Shown piece by piece: positions 1 to 7,090 of a stretch of 9,131 nt of DNA (the first letter of the stretch is position 1; each line of letters starts with the position of its first letter). The DNA lies in assembly GCA_023439425.1 (NCBI GenBank), contig JAEXNZ010000094.1:1-9131 (forward strand), in the 5' to 3' direction. The notes below the pieces were generated by a model. The model was given only the letters and a program-made list of their open reading frames with translations. It was not told the DNA's origin and did no database searches. The DNA is from Pseudomonadota bacterium (GTDB taxonomy: Bacteria > Pseudomonadota > Gammaproteobacteria > Xanthomonadales > Xanthomonadaceae). Made by a program: the position numbers and the translations under genes.

Positions 1-1211
1 CCTACACCCATCACGATCTGGCCGGCATGGAACTGCGCGCGATGGTGTTCAACCAGGAATTCGAGGGCCTGTTCGGCGGCGATCGTTCGTCCACCTTCCA
101 GGATCCGTTGATCGCGCCGGTCGGCACGCTGTACGACCAGTCGCGTTCGGTCGCGTCCAAGTGGGGAGCCAAGACCAGCCTGGGGCGCGATGACCTGTTT
201 GACGGCACGCTGAAGCTCACCGGTGGCGTCGATCTGCTGCAGGACAGCGGCAAGCAGGACCTGTACGGCACCGGCCGCACCTATGTGCCGAACTCCGAAT
301 TCCGCAACGCCGCCGGCTTCCTGCAGGCCGAATACAAACTCCTGCCGACGCTGACCGCGCAGGGCGGCATCCGCCGCGAAGAAGCCACGCTGCGCATCGA
401 CAGCTACCAGACGCTGTACCGCTACAACCGCGTCAATGTGCAGGGCGGCAAGCTGCGCTTCGGCGAGACCTTGTACAACGCCGGACTGGTGTTCGCGCCG
501 ACGGAAACCTTCAACGTCTTCGGCAGCTATTCCGAAGGGTTCGGGATGCCGGACGTGGGCCGCGTGCTGCGCTCGATCAACGCGCCCGGCACCTCGGTGG
601 CCGACCTGAATTCACTGGAGCCGGTCCTGACCCGCAACACCGAACTGGGCGCGCGCGTGCGCACCGGCGGGTGGCAGGCGGACGTGGCGGTGTTCCAGTC
701 ACGTTCGGATCTGGGTACGCGCATCATCTCGGTCGACGGCGCATTCCAGATGGCCCGCGAAAAGACCCGCATTGAAGGCCTGGATGCCAGCGTGCGCTAC
801 CAGCTCAATGACGCCCATGCGCTGGGCCTGTCCTATGCCTGGACGCGCGGCCGTTACGACAGCAATGCCGATGGCCGCCTGGATGCCAGGCTGGATGGGC
901 TGAACATCGCCCCCAACCGCGCCATCGCCACGTGGTCGGCGCAGTGGACACCGAAGCTGTCCACCTTCGTGCAGGGCCAATACGCATTCAACCGTAACTT
1001 CGATGAAGCAGCCAAGCAGTTCCAGGGCTATGCGCTGTTTGACCTGGCAGCCGAGTACAAGCTCAGCAAGGGCAGCGTGCAGCTGGGCGTGGCCAATCTG
1101 TTTGATCGCCAGTACATCACCTATTACTCGCAGAGTGCGTTAATTGAGCCGGACCGGTATTTCGCCGGGCGCGGGCGTACCGTGACCGTGGGTTATCAGC
1201 TGGACTTCTGA
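1..1211 (+). CDS. TonB-dependent outer-membrane receptor, C-terminal part (5' end outside window)
   Basis: The open frame is already running at base 3 (YTHHDLAG before the first Met), so the start lies upstream; about 403 residues of the C-terminal beta-barrel are present and the N-terminal plug and TonB box are missing. Visible hallmarks are alternating amphipathic strands with polar loops, a YSEGFGMPDVGRVLR segment resembling the (S)xGF-P-x-G barrel motif of siderophore receptors, the late NLFDRQYITYYSQ motif, and a C-terminal strand ending VGYQLDF. The terminal Phe is the outer-membrane insertion signal used by BAM. Family knowledge: such receptors import ferric siderophores or similar ligands using TonB-ExbB-ExbD energy. 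The reductase gene begins 3 bases after the stop, which supports an iron-siderophore substrate by inference. The ligand cannot be named from the barrel alone; a vitamin or other chelate receptor remains possible. No frameshift is seen. Confidence 0.93.
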   Translation, partial: YTHHDLAGMELRAMVFNQEFEGLFGGDRSSTFQDPLIAPVGTLYDQSRSVASKWGAKTSLGRDDLFDGTLKLTGGVDLLQDSGKQDLYGTGRTYVPNSEFRNAAGFLQAEYKLLPTLTAQGGIRREEATLRIDSYQTLYRYNRVNVQGGKLRFGETLYNAGLVFAPTETFNVFGSYSEGFGMPDVGRVLRSINAPGTSVADLNSLEPVLTRNTELGARVRTGGWQADVAVFQSRSDLGTRIISVDGAFQMAREKTRIEGLDASVRYQLNDAHALGLSYAWTRGRYDSNADGRLDARLDGLNIAPNRAIATWSAQWTPKLSTFVQGQYAFNRNFDEAAKQFQGYALFDLAAEYKLSKGSVQLGVANLFDRQYITYYSQSALIEPDRYFAGRGRTVTVGYQLDF

Positions 1212-1214
1212 CGC

Positions 1215-3551
1215 ATGTTCAAAACCGTCCTGTTCCAGCTGCACTGGCTGCTAGGCATCACCGCTGGAACCGTGCTGGCGATCATGGGCTTGAGCGGTGC
1301 AACGCTCTCGTTTGAAGACGAGATCGTGCGCGCGCTCAACCCGGCGGCTGCCGACGTCTCACAACGCCATGCCGCCGGCGAGCAGCCGCTGGCACTGAGC
1401 GAGCTGCTGCCGCGACTGCAGGAAGGCACCGACCGTCCGCTGCAGCGCCTGCGCGTGGATGCCACCGGTCAACGCCTTTCGGTTGCCCGCTTCGAGGGCG
1501 GCAAGCAGCACTGGCGCTACTTCAACCCCTACACCGGACAAGCACTGGATGAGTTGCGGGGATTGGCCTTCTTCGATTTCACCGAAGACCTGCATCGGCA
1601 CCTGGTGGCCGGCGACCGGGGCAAGCTGATCACCGGCATCTGTGCCATCACCCTGGTGTTCTTCGCGCTCTCCGGCCTGTATCTGCGCTGGCCAAGACAG
1701 TGGTGGCACTGGCGGACCTGGCTGGCGGTGGAGTGGTCGCGCAGCGGCCGCAGCTTCCTGTGGAGCCTGCATTCGGTAGTGGGCACCTGGGTGCTGGTGG
1801 TCTACCTGCTGCTGGCACTCACTGGCCTGTGGTGGTCGTTCGACTGGTACCGCACGGGCGCGACCCAGCTGCTGGGCGGGCCCAGCCGCGACGAACCCGC
1901 CCTGCGCGCCAGCAACGGCGCGCTGGACATGAAGCGCGTCGAGCACACGCTGTACGCCCTGCCCGGCGTTCGCCACGGTTTCATCGACCTGCGATTCCCC
2001 AACAACCCCGGCCGCCCGTTGACCGGGCGTGTGCAGTCCACCGAGGCGGCCCACGACCGCGCCCAGGACAACGTGCAGCTGGACCCGGTTACCGGTGACC
2101 TGCTGCAGCACGAGCCGTACCGGCAGATGAGCGCCGGGCGCAAAACCATGACCAGCATGTTCGCCCTGCACTCCGGCAGTTTCTTCGGGCTGCCGGGCCG
2201 GGTCATCATCATGCTTTCCAGCCTGGCGATGTTGCTGTTCTTCATTACCGGCTGGATGCTGTATCTGGATCGCCGCCGGCGCAAGCGCGAAGTACGCGCC
2301 GCGCGCCAGCCGATCACCGCCACGCACGTCGAGGGACAGGCTCCATGGCTGGTCGCCTTTGCCAGCCAGAGCGGATTCGCCGAGCAACTGGCGTGGCGCG
2401 CTGCCGCCCAGTTGCAGGGGGCCGGCATGCCGGTGCAGGTGAAGCCATTGGGTCAACTGGATGCCGCCACCCTGCAGCAGACACGCAATGCCCTGTTCGT
2501 GATCAGTACCTTCGGCGACGGCGAAGCGCCGGACGCCGCACGCGTGTTCGAGCGCCGTCTACTGCCACAGACCTTGCCGCTGACAGATCTGCAGTACGCT
2601 GTACTGGGGCTGGGCGACCACGAGTACGCGCGCTACTGCGGTTTCTCGCGTGCGGTCGACGCGTGGCTGGCCACGCAAGGTGCCCGGCGGTTGTTCCCCC
2701 CCGTGGAGGTCAACCGCGATGATGGCGCTGCGCTGGCGCAGTGGCAGAACCAGCTGGCCGCGCTCACCGGTATCAGCGACCCGGTGCCACTGCCGGCGGC
2801 GGAACCGCTGCAGGACTGGATACTGCAACGCCGCACCCTGCTCAATCCGGGCAGCGCTGCCGGCGCGATCTGGCAGGTGGAACTGACCCCGCCCGAACAT
2901 GCCAGCTGGCAGGCGGGTGACATTCTGGAGATCGTGGCGGGTCACAGTGCTGCCCACCGCGAATACTCGATTGCCTCGATCATGCAGGACGACAGCCTGC
3001 AGCTGGTGGTGCGGCTCACGTCGCTGCCCGACGGGCGGCCCGGACTCGGTTCCGGCTGGCTGTGCCTGCATGCAGTCGAGGGCACCCCCATCCAGGCGCG
3101 GGTCCGCCGCAATAGTGGTTTCCACCGTTACCCGGAGCACGCGCCGATGCTGCTGATCGGCAACGGTACCGGCATTGCCGGTCTGCGCAGCCTGCTGCGT
3201 GAGGCCGCTGCACATGGCGACGGCGGGCATTGGCTGATATTCGGCGAACGCACCGCAGCGCATGACAGCCTGTATCCCGACGAGATGGCGCGGTGGCAGC
3301 AGCAGGGCCATCTGCGCCGACTGGACCGCGTGTTCTCCCGCGATCCGGACGGCGGTGGCTACGTGCAGCACCGCCTGCGAGAGCAGGCCCAGGCCGTGCA
3401 CGACTGGGTGGCCATGGGTGGCAGCATCTACGTCTGCGGCTCACTGCATGGCATGGCTGAAGGCGTGGACCAGGTACTGCGTGAGATCCTCGGTGAAGCC
3501 AGCCTGGATACGCTGCTGGCTGAAGGCCGCTACCGACGCGACGTCTACTGA
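1215..3551 (+). CDS. PepSY-TM / flavodoxin / FNR fusion: NADPH-dependent inner-membrane (ferric-siderophore) reductase
   Basis: A 778-residue membrane reductase. Residues 1-352 form a PepSY-TM module: helices near 11-33, 138-159, 187-209 and 329-351, with periplasmic PepSY-like segments (FNPYTGQAL at 103-111; LDPVTGDLLQ at 289-298). Membrane-edge histidines H10, H127/H129, H186 and H319 are candidate haem ligands. An RRRRKR run after helix 4 puts the rest in the cytoplasm. Residues 379-515 are a flavodoxin domain (ASQSGFAE phosphate loop, STFGDGEAPD, LGLGDHEYARYC). Residues 530-778 are an NADP reductase domain: FAD motif REYS at 582-585, GLGSGWL at 610-616, NADP loop GNGTGIAG at 649-656, CGS at 741-743, and a C-terminal RYRRDVY ending in an FAD-stacking Tyr as in CysJ. 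Often annotated as a sulfite reductase alpha subunit, but the membrane half and the adjoining TonB receptor argue for iron release from siderophores, as in FoxB/FpvG-type proteins. The Shine-Dalgarno site is weak, so translation is probably coupled to the receptor gene. Confidence 0.92.
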   Translation: MFKTVLFQLHWLLGITAGTVLAIMGLSGATLSFEDEIVRALNPAAADVSQRHAAGEQPLALSELLPRLQEGTDRPLQRLRVDATGQRLSVARFEGGKQHWRYFNPYTGQALDELRGLAFFDFTEDLHRHLVAGDRGKLITGICAITLVFFALSGLYLRWPRQWWHWRTWLAVEWSRSGRSFLWSLHSVVGTWVLVVYLLLALTGLWWSFDWYRTGATQLLGGPSRDEPALRASNGALDMKRVEHTLYALPGVRHGFIDLRFPNNPGRPLTGRVQSTEAAHDRAQDNVQLDPVTGDLLQHEPYRQMSAGRKTMTSMFALHSGSFFGLPGRVIIMLSSLAMLLFFITGWMLYLDRRRRKREVRAARQPITATHVEGQAPWLVAFASQSGFAEQLAWRAAAQLQGAGMPVQVKPLGQLDAATLQQTRNALFVISTFGDGEAPDAARVFERRLLPQTLPLTDLQYAVLGLGDHEYARYCGFSRAVDAWLATQGARRLFPPVEVNRDDGAALAQWQNQLAALTGISDPVPLPAAEPLQDWILQRRTLLNPGSAAGAIWQVELTPPEHASWQAGDILEIVAGHSAAHREYSIASIMQDDSLQLVVRLTSLPDGRPGLGSGWLCLHAVEGTPIQARVRRNSGFHRYPEHAPMLLIGNGTGIAGLRSLLREAAAHGDGGHWLIFGERTAAHDSLYPDEMARWQQQGHLRRLDRVFSRDPDGGGYVQHRLREQAQAVHDWVAMGGSIYVCGSLHGMAEGVDQVLREILGEASLDTLLAEGRYRRDVY

Positions 3552-3575
3552 GGTCGCGCCGGGTTGCCCTTGCGC

Positions 3576-6143
3576 TCAGGCGTGCGCTGCACGCGCCGCC
3601 TGGCGGGACGCCGGTGTGGCGAGCACAAAGGCGGCAACCGCATCACCCAGCAGCTCGGCCTGACGCTGCATCGCCTGCGCCGAGGCCGACGCCTCTTCAA
3701 CCATGGCGGCGTTCTGCTGGGTGCTGCCATCCATCTGCAGAAGCGTTTTGCTCACCTGTTCAATGCCGGCGCTCTGCTGCTGTGACGCCGCGGAGATGCC
3801 CGCCATGATCGCGGTGACCTGCTCGACGCTGCGCACGATGCCGTCCATGGTGGCTCCTGTCTGGTCGACCTGGCGCGAGCCGGCGTTGACCTTGTCCACG
3901 GATGTCTCGATCAGGTCCTTGATCTGCTTGGCGGCATCGGCACTGCGCTGGGCCAGCAGACGCACTTCACCGGCAACCACCGCGAAGCTCCGCCCTTGTT
4001 CGCCCGCGCGAGCAGCCTCTACCGCCGCGTTCAACGCGAGGATGTTTGTCTGGAAGGCGATGCCATCAATGACGCCGATGATGTCGGCGATGCGCCGGGA
4101 TGAATCGGCTATCGCGGCCATGGTTGTCACCACCTGTGCCACCGATGCGCCGCCTTCAGCCGCAATTCGGGCTGCGTCAATCGCCAGCTGATTGGCCTGG
4201 CGCGCCGAATCGGCGTTCTGGCGCACGGTGGCGGTCAGTTCCTCCATCGACGATGCCGTTTCCTCCAGATGCGCGGCCTGGCGTTCGGTTCGCTCCGCCA
4301 GGTCACGGTTGCCGGCGACGATCTCCCCGGCTGCACCATTGATCGCCTGAGACGCATGCTGGATACGGGTGACAATGTCGGTCAGCTGCTGGACGCTGGC
4401 ATTGGCGTCGTCGCGTATGTCAGCGAACACGCCCTGGAACTCACCCTGCATGCGCGCGCCCAGATCGCCTCGCGCCAGCGCGGCAAGCAGTTCCTGCACA
4501 CTGCGCAGATTACCCTGGAAGGTATCGAGCAAGCCGTTGATGCTGACCGCGAGGGTCCGCAGGAAGCCCTGCTTGTCCTGCACCGCCAAGCGCACATCAA
4601 GTTCACCATGTGCGGCGGCGTCCACCAATGCAGCCACTTCCGTTTCAACGGTGGTTTCCAGCGCACGGCTGCGCCACTCCACCGCCGCCCCGAGCAGTTG
4701 CCCGTCGTGCTGCATCGGATTGACCACCAGCTGGTAACGCACCTGCTGGTGCTCGATCTCATGGGTACCCGGCTCGGCCCGCTGCAGCTGGGCAACCACC
4801 CCAGCCAGCGCGGGATGCAGCGCCAGCGCCGGGCGACCGCGCCACGAAGCCTCATCCAGTTTCAGCGCGACGCAGAGGGCCTGGTTGAGAAGGGCAATGG
4901 AGCCGTCCGCCTCCAGCACCATCATCCCGGTCTGCGCACTATCCAGTGCCTGCCGTGCGCGGGCATTGTCGCGGGCAGCAGCGCGCTCGAACTCGATGCG
5001 GGCGCGCAGGCGCTGCTGCATGTGGGTGAGGCGCTGCGCGAGCTGGCCGATCTCATCATGCGGGTTGCGCACTTCCAGCACGGTATCCAGCCGGTCTTCG
5101 GCAATATCTTCGGCAAAGCGCAAGGTTTCGGCGATGGGCCGGCGTACCGAGCCCAGCACCAGCAGCAGCGTGGCAATCAACATGCCGGCCACCACCAGCA
5201 GGGTCAGCACGAACAGCACGGTCATCGCCCGCGCCTGGGCCTTCAGACTGTCACGTGCGGCGGATAGCGATGCCGCCTGGCTGCTTTCCAGCTGCTCCAG
5301 CGCCGGACCGATCTGTTCAGCGGTATCGGCCAGCGACATCGCCTCCACATCCAGCCCCGCACGCGCGGCTGTGTAAGCCAGCAGCGCGCCCTGGTAAGCG
5401 TCCATGGCCGTGCGCAGCGCGTCCTGCTCGGCCGGGGCCAGCCGGGACTCGCCCAGCGCCAGTTCAAAGGGCAGCTTGGCTTCACTGGCACGGTCGCTGT
5501 GTTGGCTGTCGCCGTTCAGCAGCAGCAAGGCCTCCTGCCGGCGCATGGCCTGTCCCTGCGCACTCAGCGCCGGGCGCTGCGCGGTCTCCAGCAAGCCATC
5601 CAGCGTGGTGCCCGCCGTCTCGAGCTGCGCGCGAAGCCCGTCCTCGCCCCGCCCCATCTCGTCAACGCGCTGGTTCAGCGCACCGACGCCCTCGGCAAAT
5701 GCGGTGATGCGCTCACCGAGCGTCTTCAGGGCCGTCGCGCTGCCCGCCGTATCGGCCCCCTCGGACGGCAGCTGCGCCAGCGTGGCCTGCAGCCGGTCAC
5801 GGGCAGCCAGCAGCGCAGCACGATCCTGATCATCGAAACTGACCGCGTAGCGGGTCTGCAGCCGACGTGCATCGGCCACCTGCGCGTTCAATGCAGCCGC
5901 CAGCGCGGTATGCTGCTGGTGCCGGGCGAACGTATCGGCCGCCCGCTCGCTGTTATGGCGGGTCCAGCCGTATACGGCGGCCACCACCAGCAGGCCGGAG
6001 CCACAGACCACCAGGCTCACCTTGAGCTTGTTGGCGATACTCATCCGGCGCAGCGCCATCACCTTGGGTGACAGCGCGCGCCAGAGTGGCAACGCGTCCA
6101 TGCGTTGGGTGAAGGACAACAGGCGACGGGACACGGCGTGCAT
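3576..6143 (-). CDS. Methyl-accepting chemotaxis protein with 4-helix-type periplasmic domain and PAS between HAMP regions
   Basis: An 855-residue transmembrane chemoreceptor. After a basic cytoplasmic N-tail of about 40 residues come TM1 (about 42-60), a largely helical periplasmic region of about 245 residues that resembles a four-helix bundle, TM2 (about 307-332), HAMP (about 333-385), a PAS-like segment (about 397-494; TGMMVLEADGSIALLNQAL), one or two further HAMP-like units (about 499-587), and the signalling hairpin. The hairpin tip (IAFQTNILALNAAVEAAR, then AGEQGRSFAVVAGEVR, about 695-728) is nearly identical to E. coli Tsr, the region that binds CheA and CheW; methylation-helix Glu/Gln pairs flank it (LEETASSMEELTATV; QQNAAMVEEASASAQAM). 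No NWETF-type CheR tether at the C-terminus. The frame is open to an upstream ATG at 6206, but I chose ATG 6143: it has GGAG 6 bases upstream and lies just downstream of a sigma-28 promoter, whereas 6206 lies before that promoter and has no ribosome site. The ligand is unknown. Confidence 0.95.
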   Translation of the reverse strand: MHAVSRRLLSFTQRMDALPLWRALSPKVMALRRMSIANKLKVSLVVCGSGLLVVAAVYGWTRHNSERAADTFARHQQHTALAAALNAQVADARRLQTRYAVSFDDQDRAALLAARDRLQATLAQLPSEGADTAGSATALKTLGERITAFAEGVGALNQRVDEMGRGEDGLRAQLETAGTTLDGLLETAQRPALSAQGQAMRRQEALLLLNGDSQHSDRASEAKLPFELALGESRLAPAEQDALRTAMDAYQGALLAYTAARAGLDVEAMSLADTAEQIGPALEQLESSQAASLSAARDSLKAQARAMTVLFVLTLLVVAGMLIATLLLVLGSVRRPIAETLRFAEDIAEDRLDTVLEVRNPHDEIGQLAQRLTHMQQRLRARIEFERAAARDNARARQALDSAQTGMMVLEADGSIALLNQALCVALKLDEASWRGRPALALHPALAGVVAQLQRAEPGTHEIEHQQVRYQLVVNPMQHDGQLLGAAVEWRSRALETTVETEVAALVDAAAHGELDVRLAVQDKQGFLRTLAVSINGLLDTFQGNLRSVQELLAALARGDLGARMQGEFQGVFADIRDDANASVQQLTDIVTRIQHASQAINGAAGEIVAGNRDLAERTERQAAHLEETASSMEELTATVRQNADSARQANQLAIDAARIAAEGGASVAQVVTTMAAIADSSRRIADIIGVIDGIAFQTNILALNAAVEAARAGEQGRSFAVVAGEVRLLAQRSADAAKQIKDLIETSVDKVNAGSRQVDQTGATMDGIVRSVEQVTAIMAGISAASQQQSAGIEQVSKTLLQMDGSTQQNAAMVEEASASAQAMQRQAELLGDAVAAFVLATPASRQAARAAHA

Positions 6144-6149
6144 CGCGCA

Positions 6150-6153
6150 CTCC
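6150..6153 (-). promoter_or_regulatory. Shine-Dalgarno GGAG deciding the chemoreceptor start
   Basis: On the minus strand GGAG sits 6 bases before ATG 6143-6141. The alternative in-frame ATG at 6206-6204 has only alternating GC upstream. Together with the sigma-28 promoter this favours an 855-residue product over 876. Confidence 0.75.
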
Positions 6154-6171
6154 AGGCAGAAGGACGCATCT

Positions 6172-6198
6172 GTATCGGCCGCGCTTCCATCAACTTTA
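6172..6198 (-). promoter_or_regulatory. Sigma-28 (FliA) promoter of the chemoreceptor gene
   Basis: Read on the minus strand, TAAAGTT (6198-6192) and GCCGATAC (6179-6172) are arranged as TAAA, 15 bases, GCCGATAC. The enterobacterial FliA consensus is TAAA-N15-GCCGATAA, so both the boxes and the spacing match, with only the last base of the -10 element differing. Transcription would start around 6164-6166, leaving a leader of roughly 20 bases that contains the GGAG ribosome site before ATG 6143. FliA drives late flagellar and chemotaxis genes, which fits a methyl-accepting chemotaxis protein, so expression is probably tied to flagellar assembly (inference). Confidence 0.82.
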
Positions 6199-6210
6199 GA
6201 GCGCATTGCG

Positions 6211-6226
6211 CGCGCGATGCCGCGCG
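6211..6226. repeat. GC-only inverted repeat CGCGCG-ATGC-CGCGCG in the gap before the chemoreceptor
   Basis: Six perfect GC pairs around a 4-base loop, about 13 bases upstream of the -35 element of the sigma-28 promoter. No T-run follows on either strand, so it does not qualify as a standard intrinsic terminator. It could slow or end transcription coming from the upstream operon, or may be just local CG-rich sequence. Function unknown. Confidence 0.4.
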
Positions 6227-6264
6227 ACAGCGCACGTTGTAGCGCACGTAGACGACCGCACGAT

Positions 6265-6278
6265 GACGCTTCCGCGTC
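6265..6278. repeat. Small inverted repeat GACGC-4-GCGTC just after the SDR stop codon
   Basis: On the minus strand, 3 bases after the TGA of the SDR gene, GACGC GGAA GCGTC can fold as a 5-pair stem with a GGAA (GNRA) tetraloop. The position suits a transcript 3' end, but the stem is short and no U-tract follows, so it is at best a weak terminator or RNA-stabilising hairpin. Confidence 0.35.
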
Positions 6279-6281
6279 TGG

Positions 6282-7070
6282 TCAGCGCAAGGGGTCGGGC
6301 TGGTTCACCTGCGGCAGGTGGCCGGCGGTATGGCGGCTCAGCCAGTCCGCGAAGCGGGTCGTGCCGATGATGGCCTGGGCCCCGGGCGTCAGGGTCAGTT
6401 CCTTGAGTGCCGCGCCGTAGTAACGCGCCTCCCGGTCGCCCACGACCGGGCGGTCGTCCTGGTGGAAGTACATCACCCACTCCACCAGCTCGAACAGGCG
6501 ATGCCGTTCCGGTCCGCCGATCTCCACCACGCCACCCGGCAACGGCCCGGTGGCCAGACGGCCCAGGGTCTCGCCGAGGTCATCGGCGGCCAGCGGCTGC
6601 ACCAGCGCGACGGGCAGGCGCACCGGCTCACGCTGGGCACCCGGCGGAATCAGCTGTGCCATGAACTCGAAACACTGGGTGGCCCGCACCAGCGTTGCGG
6701 GTAGACGGGCATGCAGGACCAGCTGCTCCTGCACGGCCTTCGCACGGAAGTAGTCGCTGCCCTGCAGGTAGGGGGTGCCGACCACCGAAAGCGCAATGTA
6801 GTGTCCAACGCCGGCCTGTGCACAGGCCGCCAGCAGGTTGGCAGTGCTGCGCTGGAAGAAGTCACCGACTGCCGGTGCGTCGAAGGACGGTGCATTGGAC
6901 GCATCCAGCACGACCTCGGCCCTCGCCAGTGTTTCCGCCAGTCCCGCCCCGGTCAGGGTGTCCACGCCGGTACGCCGTGACGCCGCCGTTACCTGGTGGC
7001 CCGCGTCGCGCAGTCGCTCCACCACCCGGCTTCCAATCAGTCCATGACCGCCAATGACGACGATGTTCAT
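6282..7070 (-). CDS. NmrA-like / atypical SDR NAD(P)-binding protein (complete copy)
   Basis: A 262-residue soluble Rossmann protein of the atypical short-chain dehydrogenase group. It begins MNIVVIGGHGLIGSRVV with the dinucleotide loop GGHGLIG at residues 7-13; Arg32-Arg33 after the second strand suggest NADP(H) preference. Later landmarks are VVLDASNAPS (53-61), ALSVVGT (93-99), YFRAK at 107-111 (a YxxxK pair) and VVEIGGPER (181-189). Family members include NmrA-type redox sensors and quinone or flavin reductases, so the activity cannot be assigned; oxidoreductase or NADP-sensing protein are both possible. It is the last gene of a minus-strand group, 20 bases after the bestrophin gene, with GGAG at 7081-7078 (7-base spacing) before ATG 7070. 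It is a paralogue of the partial gene at the right edge: ALSVVGT, YFRxK, ALVQPxAAxD and GVVEIxGPER are shared. Confidence 0.87.
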   Translation of the reverse strand: MNIVVIGGHGLIGSRVVERLRDAGHQVTAASRRTGVDTLTGAGLAETLARAEVVLDASNAPSFDAPAVGDFFQRSTANLLAACAQAGVGHYIALSVVGTPYLQGSDYFRAKAVQEQLVLHARLPATLVRATQCFEFMAQLIPPGAQREPVRLPVALVQPLAADDLGETLGRLATGPLPGGVVEIGGPERHRLFELVEWVMYFHQDDRPVVGDREARYYGAALKELTLTPGAQAIIGTTRFADWLSRHTAGHLPQVNQPDPLR

Positions 7071-7090
7071 GTGGATGCTCCGTGGTTGCG

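Noticed and set aside
1359..2456. 365-residue minus-strand frame opposite the reductase gene
   Set aside because: Antisense shadow, low-complexity Gln/Ala/Gly/His composition, overlaps the PepSY module that has clear helices.
2559..3401. 280-residue minus-strand frame opposite the flavodoxin/FNR part
   Set aside because: No motif; the plus strand carries conserved FMN, FAD and NADP motifs through the same bases.
3579..3600. Imperfect hairpin near the chemoreceptor 3' end as terminator of the reductase transcript
   Set aside because: The stem is bulged, lies inside coding sequence and is not followed by a T-run.
4269..5267. 332-residue open frame on the plus strand inside the chemoreceptor gene
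   Set aside because: Antisense shadow of a strongly supported gene; composition dominated by Gln, His, Arg and Leu, with no domain motif, a usual by-product of GC-rich third positions.
6144..6206. Upstream ATG at 6206 as chemoreceptor start
   Set aside because: No Shine-Dalgarno site, and it lies upstream of the sigma-28 promoter; ATG 6143 has both a ribosome site and correct promoter spacing.
6229..6250. Stenotrophomonas-type GTAG palindromic repeat in the intergenic gap
   Set aside because: GTAG occurs but is not followed by the expected long palindrome; only short direct repeats are present.
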